Source of the DNA: Pipra filicauda
Lineage: Eukaryota > Chordata > Aves > Passeriformes > Pipridae
Assembly (NCBI RefSeq): GCF_003945595.2
Contig: NW_024104096.1
Span: forward strand, 4,712,501-4,776,500
Length of the DNA stretch: 64,000 bases
Reading direction: 5' to 3'
Positions 13,904-28,500 of this stretch are shown here, in pieces. Numbering within the stretch: the first letter of the stretch is position 1; each line of letters starts with the position of its first letter. Below the pieces are notes generated by a model that had not been told where the DNA came from, made no database searches, and saw nothing but the letters and a program-made list of their open reading frames with translations. Made by a program: the position numbers and the translations under genes.

Positions 13904-15449
13904 CAGGGATGCTGACATGAGTGGGGAGATCTCAGTTAAAATAGCTTCAATGGAAATGAAATGTCTGGACTTGCTTTTTCACTGGTGGAGTTTCATATGA
14001 GATGCTGAATTTAAAGTTAGGTTCTAAAATAACTTATAATAAAGTGTAAAGAAAGGGACGCTAAGACCTTCCTTGACACTCGCTGTCAGAAAGATAACAA
14101 AATACAGTCATTAAGGCTACAAACACAGTATTCACAGAATGTAAAGTTCTGTTAATGTTTTGTGTCTAAAGAGATTTAGATAAGTATGTCCTATGTCTGA
14201 TCTTAGATTTCTCCAGATTGCAGTGCTTGAAAAAAACTATGGTGACCCTAAACACTCCTGAGCATCTATCCCAGCTGTAAAGATACAAAACTAAGTTAAA
14301 ACTTCAGTTAATCCTTTTTAGCTGAGTTTTAAGCTAAATTACGTATCTTAGCCCATTCCAACTGCAAAGAGGACGACAACCCTGTCCATCCCTTCTGAGG
14401 TTGTCTCATTCCCTGCCTCTTGTCCAGAAACTGTGATTTTTATGGCTCCTCACATAGATGTCTTTGAAAAAAATTTTGTTTTGTTTTGACATTTTCTCAA
14501 TTTGTACAGAAAGGGTAATCATATAGACTGGAAGAGGCTGAGCACAGAAAAAAAATCAGTCATAAATGAAAGAAATGAAAGCATGCATAAAAAGCCATGA
14601 GATTTTTGTCAGGAAAGAGAAAAAAAAGAAAGTATGGGGCAGCTAGAAATGTGAGATGAAATCACTGATTTCTCTGAAGTTAATGTTGATCAGGTAACTA
14701 AACATGGGGGAAAAAATCAGTAAGAACACCCCTCTGACTCTATGCCTATTTTCATGTTAAAGTTCCTGATGCTAAGGCACCTTACTTCTTCCCCAGCTTT
14801 CCACCAACCTCATACCTTGCCAGTAATATTATTGTGCTTCTCTGATTATCACTTACAGTGCATGCACTGGTGAATGACTAACGTTTAAGCATTCATTCAA
14901 TATTAGCATGTATAAGAAATGTAGGCTACTTTCATTAATTGGATTAGGGTTATATGTGTTTCATTTAAAAGCTGCAGTGATCACTAATGGAATGACCTTG
15001 AAGTCATTATCTGTTAAGAAGCAGGAGAAAAGATTGTTCTTCATGTTCAGTTGTATTTGTCATTGCTCGTGAATATAATTTTCAGATAAAATAAAGTTTT
15101 AGCTCTCTAACTACTCTAAGCTAAGGTTGGATGGTATAAATTCTTTCAGCTATCATTTTTTTTTTTCAGACTGACTCTAAATAGTGCATTTTTTTTTGGC
15201 CAGCTTTATTTATGAGCTGTGATTTTTAAACCAAGTACACTGAATACTGTTCCTTATTTAATTTTTTTTCTTTTGCATCCTCCTCTTTAAATTTCCATCT
15301 CATAACCTTTCCAAAGACAATGTAAACAGGAAGGCTACATGTATTTGAGATACCATAGCATTAGTCAGAAATCCACCAATTGATATTATAAAAATATGCT
15401 GTGCTGTACCTCTCAGGTGGTTCAGAGCACAATTCCTTTGAGTTTTGTG

Positions 15450-15515
15450 TTTTATCTGAAAAAGTATGTAGCAAATGAATATTGTCACCAGGTCACTAAA
15501 ATTTTCAATCTTATT
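15450..15515 (+). repeat. Copy 1 of a 66-bp dispersed direct duplication
   Basis: This segment recurs at 16714-16779 with 64 of 66 identical bases, in the same orientation and 1,264 bp away. Both copies begin TTTTATCTGAAAAAG and end CTTATT. The flanks share nothing. Confidence 0.9.
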
Positions 15516-15785
15516 ACCCCCATGCACTTCCTGACATGCAGATCTTTTTGCTGTTGGGAGACCAGACTAGTTGCTGTGATTCACATCATCATTTTATTTT
15601 TCTACCAGTGTTGAGAGTGTACCTCATCAATCTCAGAATTGAATGTGGACAGAAGAAAAAGAAAATAAAAATTTACTAATATAGTAATAGAAGTTATTTG
15701 TTCCCTTCTCTCTTAGAAAGTTTTCCTCAAAGAAGAATCAGTAGCAACCTTGTATAGCTCAGGTGATAATGTGCACAACATAATA

Positions 15786-15815
15786 TCAACTTCTGCTGAG
15801 AATAACAGAAGTTGA
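15786..15815. repeat. Inverted repeat, 10-bp arms, 10-nt loop
   Basis: TCAACTTCTG and CAGAAGTTGA are exact reverse complements separated by 10 nt. If transcribed in the intron it could form a small hairpin, but it is too short for a typical pre-miRNA. Confidence 0.8.
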
Positions 15816-16713
15816 CATAGGTTTCAGGAGTTTCCTGAACAGCAGTTGTATTAACTGGTATTTGAATAAATCCTTTGGCCTATCAAAGTTTAATCTTGAC
15901 AATTTTTCTGTTCTAAATGAATCAAGTTAAGACCATCTTTATATTGACTTTTATTTTATAACTCAGCACCATGGCCAGACCCAACCCTTTTGAGTCAGGA
16001 GGAGCAGTTGGTGTTATGAAGGGAGTGTGCTGATGTTCAGGACAGAGTGAGTGAGCATGTTGCGTTACTAGGGAAGAGACTACACCTGCTTCTCTTCAGT
16101 AAAACTCCGATTTTTTGGGGATAGTAATGGGACATTCTAAGAGCTGAGGACTGAAATAGAATAGTACTTTTGGATATATTGTATCTCTTTAGGTCAAAGC
16201 TTTTATCTGTCTCATATAATGTATTAGATGAAGTAACAAAGGCAGGAGTTAAAAAAAGACAAAAAAAGGGTCCTGGATATCTACCTCAGACTGGTGGTGC
16301 ATGTAGCTTGTTCAGAAGACTTTGTAGGTTGCATTGCATTAGTTGACGAAACCAAAAAGTAATAGATGTGGTCAGCTGGTAACTTGTTATAGAGGAAGAA
16401 AGAAAAATATTCTTTTCTGAAAGAAATGGGATTAGATGATAGATGAGGAAGATTTTCATATATTGAATAGTAGCACTAAAACTGATTTATTTTTTAAAAA
16501 GCCCACATTTATTGTTTGAATAGATTTTTTCATTGAGATCATAGAAAATCCAGGATAGCCTCCCTTGGGTGAGCCTTCTTTTTCTTAGTATCGTATCTGC
16601 TTTCGGTTATCATTCAATATTTAAATTTCCTCCTTGTCACCCTACAAACTGGGCATTAATGGCTAGTATTCCCAGAAGAGGGGAGGTGGATGAAATATTT
16701 CAGGTGAGTCATC

Positions 16714-16779
16714 TTTTATCTGAAAAAGTATGTAGCAAATGAATATTGTCACTAGGTCACTAAAATTTTCAGTCTTATT
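16714..16779 (+). repeat. Copy 2 of a 66-bp dispersed direct duplication
   Basis: It matches 15450-15515 except at two positions: CACTA for CACCA, and CAGTC for CAATC. No target-site duplication, tail or terminal repeat is visible at either copy. Confidence 0.9.
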
Positions 16780-18841
16780 GATCTAATTTGGAAAGGTTTC
16801 TGTAAGGAAAGAACAACTTTTGATTTATAAGGGAAGGTTGTCTGTTATGAAGATATACATGTTGGAATTTATTATCAAGAATCTGCTTTTAATTTTAGAG
16901 ATTGTTTACCTAAACTACTATGTGTCAGAGCTCAGGACAAATTTCTGCTTAGCATTTAATTTTAGATACTTGCCATAGTGGACAGTAAAAAATGGGTCCC
17001 CAGAATTCGTGGCATCATTATGAATCTTACCTTCTGGCAGCCTCTGCCTGCAGTTTGTCTTTGAAATCTCCTTGGTGCTTGTTAACCCTGCTCTGACATG
17101 TAACAGCTCCCCGTTTATTTATTGGACTTTGCCCATTTATGAAAAAGTACAGGAATTATTAATGGTTTAGTATCTATTAATGCATTACTTGGGTGGAATT
17201 CAAATTCCAGTATTTATGGTAAACCCCTTTATAATGAAATGAGCATAGAAACAGGAAGGCTGATTCTTAAAGTTAAGTGTCTTTTGCTATAAGAACAATT
17301 GTCTGTAAAATATTGTCTTACCAACATTTTATTTATAGCCATAAATTAGAAATAAGGACTTTACTTATGAAGGGAAATGATTGAGAATATTTGTGTAGAT
17401 TATAAAGAATAAATAACCTGATTCAGTGAACCACATACTGGGTACATTGTCAAGGATCTGGTTTTCTGTGGAAGGCCAATATGGCTCTTCATCCAGTAGT
17501 GAGTTCCCCCCCAGGATTGGGCTCATTCGGTGTGCCAGAGCAGGTAGGATGTGTACCTTCTGTGTCAGATCTGAGTGTCCAAAGGCTGAAACTAAACCAG
17601 GGAAATGCAACTCTTCTGTGATTTGGTTTTGATCTTAAAGGCGTAATTCTGATCTAACTTCCCTGCTGTAGTGCAAGGAGGAATTTATACTGTCTTGCAC
17701 TGCAAAAACTCCACTTTTTCTCTTGAGGGAAGCACATGAATTCTTGGGCTTGGATTTTCATAGATAGCATGTTTTTCTTTTGAAATTACAGTATAGAACA
17801 TAAAACAATAATGGATTCAAAACAAAGGTCCACACAACTCAGTACTCTGACAGTGGTCAGCAGTGCAAGAGAAGAGAACAAAACCAGGGAAACCTATAAT
17901 GTTACTTACTGTATGTTTTCAGTGATTAGCAGGGATGGGGTGAGAGACAGAGGCATTAGTGCATTTAAAAGACATCCTATTTATATGAGCACTGTACAAA
18001 AAATCAAGCAGCGAGCAATTGTGGTGTATGTAATAGATGTTAAACTGGGAGAGGACAGAGATAGCTGTGTGAAGCTGAGTGCATGAATGTTGTAGAGTTT
18101 ATAAATCAAGAGATGAAGGGAGCAATTCTGTGTAATGTAAATAGCACTACAGCTTTTGTTCATTTGGCTGAACTTTTCACGCTATATGGAACCTGCAAAA
18201 GAAGTGCTTTAAAGGTAATAGCATTTCTGTGTTTTTATAACTTTCTTTTTAGCAGTGTTTTATTCCATGAAATGTTAATCTTGAAAATATCCATCATCAA
18301 TGCTAAGTGTGAAAAATAGTAATCAAATTCCATGGCTCTTCATATAAAAGCCAAGCCTATCCATCACAAAGCATGCCCTATGGCTATATATCAATTTTAA
18401 GCATTAAAGTTACACAGTATTATCTTAGCATTAGGTTAACTGTCAAATAAAAATAAAAATTAATAAGCTGGAAAAAAGAAAGAAGAGGAGACATTCCTCA
18501 TTTAAAATCCTCAACTGATCTGGCATAATTGAAATGTCTTTTAGCAGAAATGTTAGCTTTAACTCAGATAAAACTCAGCTCTCAGTACCATTTTTATGGT
18601 AGTCCAATAATTCTTGGGGTACAAAACTCCCAGGTATAAATGCTGATAAGGTCCAGGCTTCTTCCTTGTATCTCACTGACAAGAAACATATGTTTGGAAT
18701 TAAAGAAGATCCAGACAAGCTTTCAACCTTGAGGTCTCTTCCTTTTTGCTCAGAGGTTAGTGAGCTTTAAAATTCCACGTAGTCCCCAGTTTTCTAACTT
18801 TTCCTGCCATTTCTGTTGCAGTCCTTCAGAGACATTCAGAG

Positions 18842-18883
18842 ACATTTGGGCATGTGGCTGCAACATTTGGGCATGTGGCTGCA
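18842..18883 (+). repeat. 21-bp tandem duplication, two copies
   Basis: The unit starting ACATTTGGGCATG is present twice without mismatch (18842-18862 and 18863-18883). It follows a 10-bp repeat TTCAGAGACA at 18825-18844, so the site has slipped more than once. Confidence 0.9.
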
Positions 18884-21800
18884 AGATTTTTAAAAAAATT
18901 ATGGCAAAGAGCTGAACACTTGTTTTGCTTTACAGTTTAATAACTGTTAAAGTAACTGTGATAGACTTTTGTCTGATTAAGTATATGTCAAGGACTAGGT
19001 GGAGTGTAGCTTGCTCTCTGCTCTCTCCCTCCTTTCCCCCCACCCCTTCCTGTTCTCTAGGTACACCAGATAAGTTACTTACTCTCTGGAAGTATCAAAG
19101 CAATAGAATTTTGTTGTTACATTCTCATTTACTTGACTTTAGTTGAATGAGGTATGAGAAGTATCATCTTTACTGTCTTTTCCTAAAATTAAACACATCT
19201 AAGGAAAGAAATTGTGCAAATTCCATCTCTGATATTTAATTTGAAATATAAAAATATGGGTAGTTCTTTGATCTGACTTGTCTTAAGAAGAATCCAATGC
19301 AAGGAAATATTTTTAATGAGTCAAGCCTTTACTTTTTCAAGCCTTGTAGAGGGCCAGCCTTTGTTCATCAGCATTGATTCTTCATTTTTCTAAATTGTTT
19401 GTTTTTGTCATCAGAATTATTTTGTATATAACTCCAGTGTATTTGTATGGCACTTAAGTCAATATGTAGTACTTTTCCTTCTGTTTTTGTATGTATTTAT
19501 TTTATATATGCTGAATGTGCCTTGCTTGTAATGAGATTATTAGTGATAATATTGTAATCCTCATAAAGTTTGCACATTTCTTACAAATTCCAAATGTCAA
19601 AGTACAAAATTCTAGCAGAGCAAATAAAAAACACCCTCCTCTTGGTTCACTTTGGCACTAAAAAAAGCCTTGTTCGTGATTCTGTTTCTGCTGGAAGTCA
19701 GGTTTAAGCTGCAAAATAAAAATATCTATGTAGAGCAAGTTATGTTTTGATCTCATTTCTGCAATATCTGTCTTGCTTAAACAGTTTTTAGTATTGCATA
19801 TATATTTTAAGACATAAGAGAAACAATTTTCCGCTTGTACTAAAGGGAATGTATTGGTGTTGTTAATATAACATATTCCTTTCACTGCTTCTATTATTTG
19901 TTCTGTGCTTTCTTTTGAAGGATGAGAGAAACTTGGGTCTCTGTCCAGTGATCTGATGAACAGAAATTAATGTGGTCTCTTCCCATCTCTAATTTAAATT
20001 TTAAAAGTGAGCACAAATATTTTCCTTAATGTACTGTGAGCTTGAACAGTAAGCAAATATTTCTGTTCTGGTATCAACCAGAGAAGGAGCATCAAAAATA
20101 TTTTGTCCGATGGTCATGGGATGCAGATGAGGTAGGAGTGATATTATATCATATTGCATTGAGAGACAATCAGGTGAAGCATTATGCTGGTAGTTCAGAA
20201 AAGCTATAAAATATGAATATCGCTGCTAAATAAGTTATTTAACCTTGCACTATAAATGCTTAAAATTTTGTTCTTTTGAAGTGTGATGACAAAAGACTAA
20301 AAACATTTCTAATACAAATGTCTAATGCATTACTGTCATAAATGTTCTCTCAATGTGTATATATAGAAAGAGAACAATGAGCTGCAAGGTACTGCATATT
20401 CTGATAAAATTCACCTACCAGCTGAATAAATGATCTGAAAAGCACCCGTTTCAGGCCTGGAGTCTATATAATCATGTTGTTTAATTTTGATTACTCTCAA
20501 ACAACTCAAGCTGTTGGCTTGTTGTTTATAATTCCTATGTGAATGTTTTATATTGACAGAGGTCTTTAATAAGAGGTTGCTAACTCCCCTTTCCCAAGTA
20601 TTAATTGTGTAATAGGCATAATTTAACATGATCAGAATTGGCAAAATCCCATAAAGTGGAAGTTTGAAATAAATGGCTAATTCTTTCACTGTTCTGAAAG
20701 ATTGAGGGTAGGATAACTCACAGTTCTGTAGCTCTGTACCAATGAGGGTAAACAATAAGCTAATGACATTTGTTACTGCTGATATTTTTTAGGTTAGTAA
20801 TGACTCTTTATTAGGTATATTTAGAATAGGTGGGTAAGCAATATGACAGCACATGGAATGCATTGTTAATGAAAATAATGCACGTTAATTTGAAAGAAAG
20901 GGTACTGTTCACACATCTGACAGTTCAAAAATAGCTGTCCAATTATGGAGATGTACCTGAGTTTTGCCCTGTGTGAAAAATATGAATACGCAAAACGAAT
21001 GAAATAAAAAAATTCCTACTAAAACTTTTTAGTGGAGTAACCCTATCTGTGAAGATGTATTGAATCTGGTCACTTTACCTAGATTTATAAATGTACATGA
21101 TATTTGTAATATCAGTTTGACTTTGAGTATAGCAGATTTTAAAACTAATTCCAAAATTGATTCTCATGTAAAGTATGGTATGGATTTTGTCTTGACTTAA
21201 ACAACCAAACCAAGCCAAAACAGAAAACTTCAGCAGTGAAGAGAGCTCCAGACTGTCCTATTAGAAACATGTTTCTTATTCCCAGTCTGGAGTTGGGTAG
21301 CTTCAGTCTCTAAGCAGTCTTGTTACATTGTTGGATTGAAGAACCTGTTATTGACATTTGATACGTATGTTCATTTGTGTGCCATGGCTAACTGTTTTCA
21401 AGTCATGCCTTTATTTTATTGTACTAGCGTTGAAACTGATTGTTTTCCTTGAGTTTTGATATGAGATGCTGTGTCCTGTTCTAAACTTTTGTGATTCGTC
21501 TCTACATCCTTTCAGTTTTCAACCTTGCCTTATTGGGCATGCTTTGGTTGAAAATGATATTCACAACTTATTTACCCTTGTGCTAGATACATAAAAGATA
21601 GTTTCCTTATTCCTCAATATTCTTCTAAACATATACTCCATCATCTTATTATCCTTTCAGTGTTGTTTTCTGTAACTGAGGAACAGCTTTCTTGCCTCGT
21701 GGCCCTGAGGTCTTCTCAGAGGTTTGGAAGATCTCCACACAGCAGTGTGTTCAGCCATGTCTTATGCTTCTTAATATGTCTATAAAAGAAGCATACAGAG

Positions 21801-22453
21801 CTCTGTCTTTGTAACAGTTCAATTCAACAGATACATTTGCAACTGGTAAATGTTTTCATTTGAACGGTGACTATATTATGCAGTTTGGTATGGAATGTTG
21901 ATGCCACCTCAGAGTGTTGGTAAGATTATATGAATTATAAGAAAATCCACTCTTGACACAAGAGTATTCAGAAATGATGAAGACACTAATTTCAGTATCT
22001 GAACCAAATTCAAATGAACATGAAATCTTAACTTCTGTCTAGTCTATTCTGAAACGATTTCTTAATGTGGCTTAAGACAGTGTGGGCAACTGTATGAACT
22101 GAGAGTGATGATTTTAGTGCTGTTTTAACCCATTAATACTAGAATAATTTGACCTTGTAATAGAATATCAGCATTTAATATCCCAGTGTTTAGGACTGAG
22201 CTAATATTAGGTACAGAAAATATTGGGTTTTGTGGAATGGGGGAAATGAATCATGAAAGCTTTGGAGTCTTCTGAGCCATGTCAGTTCATAAAGGATGTG
22301 GATTTTTCCAGTCTCAAAATAGGTAACACAGCCTATTTTCTCTTCAGAAAATACCCAAATAATGGTTTATAGGGACTCTTTGGTGGTAAAATTAGAAACA
22401 TGTTTAAGCAAAAAGACATAAAATAAATGGCTGGGTAATTCTAGACTCTGTAC

Positions 22454-22513
22454 ATGAGAGTATCTCCAGATAAGACAATAATAATGAGAGTATCTCCAGA
22501 TAAGACAATAATA
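22454..22513 (+). repeat. 30-bp tandem duplication, two copies
   Basis: The unit starting ATGAGAGTATCTCC and ending ACAATAATA is repeated exactly at 22454-22483 and 22484-22513. Confidence 0.9.
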
Positions 22514-25500
22514 AAATTTATAGAACAAATGAACAACCAAATGATGTAATAGCAATTTTAGTAATGTCCTGAATCAATCCTATTTATCTGTAGCATTTAA
22601 TGTGAATTCTACTTGCAACAGTGTTGTACCTGTTAGGCAGTTTCATAAAGGCACTGTGTTTTTTATATAACATTTTGTCCCTTTAGAAATTATCATGACG
22701 CATGTCAGGAGCTTTCACACTGAAAAAAATATGTCACATTAGCTTCCAAGTTTCTGATTGTCTAAATAACACGGTAACTCAACATACAGCTGTCTGGCAT
22801 TTTGACAGTACAATAACCCATAATTCTTTCTGCCACTCAGCACTTCAAGGTTAGCATTTTGTAGTTTGCTCTCAAGGAGTATTCATTTAAATTTTCAAGA
22901 GGCAAGGAGTTGAATGCTGTCTTATACTACTCTTTTGATTTATTTTTTATTTACTTTTCTACTATATTAAATTTTTTTAACCATATATACATGTATTTTA
23001 TTTTTAACCTGCAACTTTCCAGGAGGTAGGATGTTCATCTACATCTCTGTTTTTCAGAATATTGGAGGCAGTGAGTATTTACAGCAAAACTTCCTATAGC
23101 AGGAGTTTATTGTACAATATTGGAAGCATCACCTCCCTTAGTATATTGCTTGGGACCACAGATTGTTTAGATATTGAGAAATTTCTTCAGAGGAAATATG
23201 AAGTCAATCAGTGGCCTTTGGGAAGAGCTGCTTTCAATTCCAGGCTTATATCTTGAGATTTTGAGTGAAATGGAAATTTTGAAATTCATAATTTCAATGA
23301 GGTGTTTGAGCAAAGATTTGTTTGTGAACTTAATATGGTTTAATCTTGTTGGGACTGATTTGTAAATCAATTGCTTAATGTTGGGCAAATCCTTCAGTCT
23401 TATAAGTTCTCAGGTATGGATTATTTGTCTAAAAACAGGAAGTTTCTGTTGAGAAAATGGGGGCTAGGAAATAAAGTGCACATTAGAAATTTTAATATTG
23501 TAGATTTTGGTGGAGATAACATTTTAAATTTTTAGTGCAAGTTATTCCTTTTTAAATGTTCTGGCCTACATCTGACTTTATCAGTATTTATGTCCAAAGA
23601 CCTTCTGAACTGACTGATCATGACTGAATGAACTTCTTGGTAAAGAAACCACAAAAATAAAAGACGCTGAACTTCCATCATTTTTGGAACAATCCACCTG
23701 GGGCAAATCATTAGAATTGCCCCATTAGTACAGACCTATATGTACAGATATGTGATTCAGTGAATGCCAAGAATTGTGTTATTTTTGCAAAGATCAACAT
23801 ATTAAAACTTGACCTAAACATATCAGAACCTCAGAAACAGCAAGGCTGCTGACATTAATTTTCTGGCTGTTTTGAACTTAGGCTTGCAAGCCACATCATT
23901 TATATTTATGCTCACAATGATTACTGTATTGAAAAAATATTTAGGTTTTAGAAAATAAATAGGTTGTGTATCTTGCAAGTGAATGAGATAAAATACAAAA
24001 TAATATGATTCACAATACAGGGTAAACATTTTTTTGTCATTGAACAAAACCCCCAGCCTTTCCAAGCCTTCCCTCCACAACAGTCTCTGGCTATCAAGAA
24101 TTAATTACAGCTTTTAAAGAATCAACCCCCCCATGTATTACCAGTGTGTGTGTGTGCATGTGTAGAGTATAAATATGTCCTAGATATGCACAAGAATACA
24201 TTGTGGGGTTTTTTTTCCTCAGTGTGATTACATTTTGTATGGTTCTGAGAGGAAAATAATTCAGTCTTATAAGTCGTGGGAAAAGAGAGTACTTTTTAAG
24301 CTATTTAAAAGAGCAATTTGACCTGTTTTGACCAAAGGAATTGTCAGCACAATATCTGGAAAAAAAAAAGGGATGAAATTAACAACTGTTAAAAAATTCA
24401 CTATTGAGGAACAAACCAACCTGGCAATATTACTACCAAGTTCCTCCTGAACACACTTAAACTTCTACATGATCACTCCTTTTTCCTCCTTCTTCTGTTT
24501 TTTCTATATTTTCCTTTTGCCTTTTGAGATGAGATGGAAGAGAGAGGGTGTACACTTAAAAGATTGAAGTGGTTAACTTAAAAACTTTTTAAAAATTCTT
24601 AACTAGTAGTCCAAATAACAGAAACTGAATACTATTCCAAAATGTGCCTGAATACCTAGGTAAACACATAACAGTTGTTGTAAGATAAGGTGTCTGAGGG
24701 TTTCTCAGCAAATTCTTGCTGAAGTGCAATGTTATAACTTCTCAAGGCATAAAAATACATCTGTGGCAAGTGCCTTCTTCAAGATGTAAACCCCAGCAGA
24801 CAGTATGAAACATAGCTTAATAGAGCTTTATTGTGCTCCCTTTCCTTGTCCACCTTTGCTTTGTCTTTATTTCTTGCTGTCTCTCACTTGCTGGTTCTTT
24901 TACTGTCATTCTCATAAGTTTTTATTGCTCTTTCTGTTGTTACTCTTTTAGACAGGCTTTCTCTCCCTCTAAATCTCCTCTTTGTCTTCTGTGGAAGAAC
25001 CTTTCTGCTTCAGGGTTTTCTGTTCTTTGAACAATATTTGTACATGATAGAGAAGACACTAGACCTCAAGATTATGTAAGTGACTGCAACATGCATGTAC
25101 TTTTAATCATATGACAGATGATAATCTGGGCATTGGGGTGTTTGTCGAGTGGGAGTAGAAATACTGCTGTGCAGCTAAAGAGTGTGCTTCTTATCAGGGC
25201 TTTGTTGATCACAGGGCTGCAATAGAAAGCACATAGATCCTGACTTGAGAGAGAGCCCTGTTGTGGCAGATACTGCTTGTCAATGGGTGAAGCCGCTGAG
25301 CTGCGTGACTTCTTAAATAAATGGACTGAGAGAAGGGCCATAGCTGTTCATTGAAACACATAAGGTACAGGTAGAAGGATGGCACAAGAGTACTGTGAGT
25401 CTTTTAGAGCCCTCTTGCCTCTTGCTTTTTGGATTTCTTACGGGATTTCTTTTTTCTGGAAGATGCCAAGTGTTCAGGTTTTTTCAGTTTGTGATATTTT

Positions 25501-28500
25501 GTATAACCAACTCCTATTTTTGACACTGATAAAACACTTTGCCTTCTATATGGCCTCTTAAAATTTCACATAGAAAAAGAAATTGTTCACAAATACAGCA
25601 TTGAAATGATGGAAAGATCAGGTGTCTGTTTTATCTCCTGCTGGGATTGTAGGTTGCAAATCTACAGGACTACTTTTGTTAAAAATTTTTGTTCAGAAGA
25701 ATAATGTTCCAAAGGGTACACCTGATGCATTTATTCAGCTCACCTGGCAAAACCTCCTATCCCATCAATAAGTCATCACCATTTTGATTTCCAATACCTT
25801 TCAGATGTTTAGAAAACCCTTGCTTACTATTCTTATACTGAGCCTCTATATTAGTTAACTCTGTGGACCTGTCACATCATGTCTTGGAAAATTGATTATG
25901 AAAGCTGTGACTTAGTGTTTTGTGATGCACTTGGCTACCAAAAATAGGCTTTAAGAAATATATGCCATGAGGAAAACAAAAATTAAAAAGGAGAACATTG
26001 GAGACTGTGGATTTTAAAACATATATAATTATATGTTTCTTGGATGCCTTTTGACTTATTTAAAATAAAAATAAGATTGGAACAAAGCAAGCCTTTAAGC
26101 ATGTGCCTGCAGTTCCTGTTCTCCAAGTAATTGAATACAGGATTTCTTCTCTAACCCTGTTCCAGCAAGAATATGCACTGCTTAGGTATTCATTTCAGTG
26201 GCATTGACAATACTGACAATATAATTGACCTAAAAAGTTCTGGATTTCCTGTTAATGCACTTTAGAAACGTACATCAACTACAAAAAAATCATTTCTATC
26301 TACATTTCACTTGATTTCCATTTTCAAGAAAGGAGGTTTCATCATTATTATTCTATTTGAATAGCACTGATATCTTGAGAGATGGAAGGAGACTTCTATT
26401 GTATGCAGGAGTACTTTATTTCGATATTTTCTTTGTCTGATTATACATGATAAACACACATTAGTGACATTCCGTGCATGTTTTGAAGATAAATGGGATA
26501 TCTCTTTAAACCATTCCTGACACTTCCTAACCTGTGGGCTTAATGGCATATTCTTTCTTTGATTCAATAATTTGTCTGTCAAAAAAGCTGTGCTGACATT
26601 CTCGTTGTTGTGGGACTGAAATGGAAAGAAATCTCTTATCTTTAAGATAATTTTTGAAAAATCGAGGCGAACATTTTAGGATAAAAATGTTTTAAAAATG
26701 ATTTCAGTTGGAAAAAAAGATGTAAGTGTTGACATTATACCAACTGCTAGATGGCAGGTGATAAAAGGAAGAATGTTATCTAAAACTGTAAGTCCCCTTG
26801 AATTAATTAGGGAATGTGTGAAATCTTAGAAATGAAGACAGTTTCTACTACTATGCCTTGCATAAGTATTAGTTCTGTCAAATAACTAGTAACTTTTAAA
26901 ATAATGGACTATAGATGTAGCTAAGAGAGTCTATTTTGCCATACCTATGTCTCTTCTCCGTGTAAGACAAATATTAATATATGCACATACACATGAACAT
27001 GTATGCATATTATATGTGTATTTATTTATGCTTATGTGAATGTACTGGTACACTGTCTATCTAAAATAATCTACTTGGCACTATTTTATTTGCAGAATTG
27101 ATATAGAGAGGATTAGTTCAGACGGGCTCCACAGAACCCTTTCATTTTTCTTAGTGCAATCTGGTGTAATGTGGAAAGTAAAGGGCATAAACTCATCATG
27201 AAACAAAAACTAACCCCCCACACTCCATTTTGATCTGATCAAGTAACACAGAGCGATATCAGAGGACAAAGGTTCAAGCACTGTTATATAATTGTGGTAG
27301 CTGCTTTTATGCTTTGAAAGTTTTCACTTGAACCTTGCGAACTTCATCCAGGTTCTGTCTGCTGTGCATGGAGGTTTTTCTTACCCTTTTTTTAGGGACA
27401 TGACAGATGTAGCAAGTCTTTCGCACTTAGAATATTATGCTTTTATTAGAGGTAAATTAGGCAATAGGCTTCACAAGAGAATTAACGAATTCTGAGTTTG
27501 ATTGAACACTCAGGTCTTCCTTTCTTCATTGTTTTCCCCTGGTTTCATTTTTGCCAATGAGCACTCATCAGCGCTTTTTCCAGAGCTCAGGATTTCTCAC
27601 TGCTAGTGTCAAATATGCCTCTGGCTGGATGGCTGGCTAGCAGGGATTGATCTTGCACAGGGTATCTGCCTTAATTTGTCTTTTCTGATGATTAGTCTCG
27701 TCCTGTTTACATTATAATGGTGGAAGGCTGACCTGGTGACTGTGGCCTGTAAGTTACAATTGGAGGCTGAAGCTTCTTGGTTCATGAGATGCTTACAAGG
27801 GCTGGAGAACTACAATATGTTTTGAGATGCTTGTCACCATGGTAGACTTAAGAGAACTTGGGTGGTTTAAACATATCGACCAACCAGCAGACCTGCTGGC
27901 ACAATATGTGGAATTGATAGGGAAGGAGCGAGAGTGATGCAGACCTGTTGTGAATTATGAGAGAGAATAACAGAACTACCTGGAGTCCTCCTTTCCAAGA
28001 TTCATAACACATAGAATAGTCAGACTTTTGCCTAACTATGCTCAAAGTCAAAGAAGGAATATAGTTTTAGCAACTGACATAAACAAGATGAAAACCCCTC
28101 CCTCAAATAATTCTTAGCCTTCAAAAAAACCCCCCACAATCAAAACCAAAAAAACACGTCCTAAAGAAGATGCAAGGGGCTGTTTTGGTCTAAAGAAATC
28201 CAGTTAGAGATCAGAACACTGATATGAACTCTGTTTATGCACTCAGAGTTCAAAACTTGTCTACTCTGTGACTAAAACCATTGTAAATTCTAGCTACAGT
28301 GCTTTCTAGATCATCTCTGACACCTATTGTGGGCAATCCCTTTGGTCAGTCTCAGTGGAAAGATATTCTTTAATCCTACACTTGCAGGGTTGAACAACAG
28401 TTCTCGATATGTTCTAGGGAATAGCTATCATGGAATCTAATAAAATAATTTACAATATAGCTGTATTTAGAGATCATGAGATGTGTATTGCCAGCTTGAT

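Larger units (their letters stand above)
13904..22453. other. AT-rich intronic DNA with scattered short duplications
   Basis: Apart from the hairpin at 15786-15815, the dispersed duplication at 15450/16714 and the short tandem repeat at 18842, I see no gene or repeat family. Confidence 0.55.

Noticed and set aside
16529..16600. GATCATAGAAAATCC as the start of a reverse-oriented CR1.
   Set aside because: The following bases do not continue with the CR1 3' sequence (no GTTGGAAGGGACC-like stretch).
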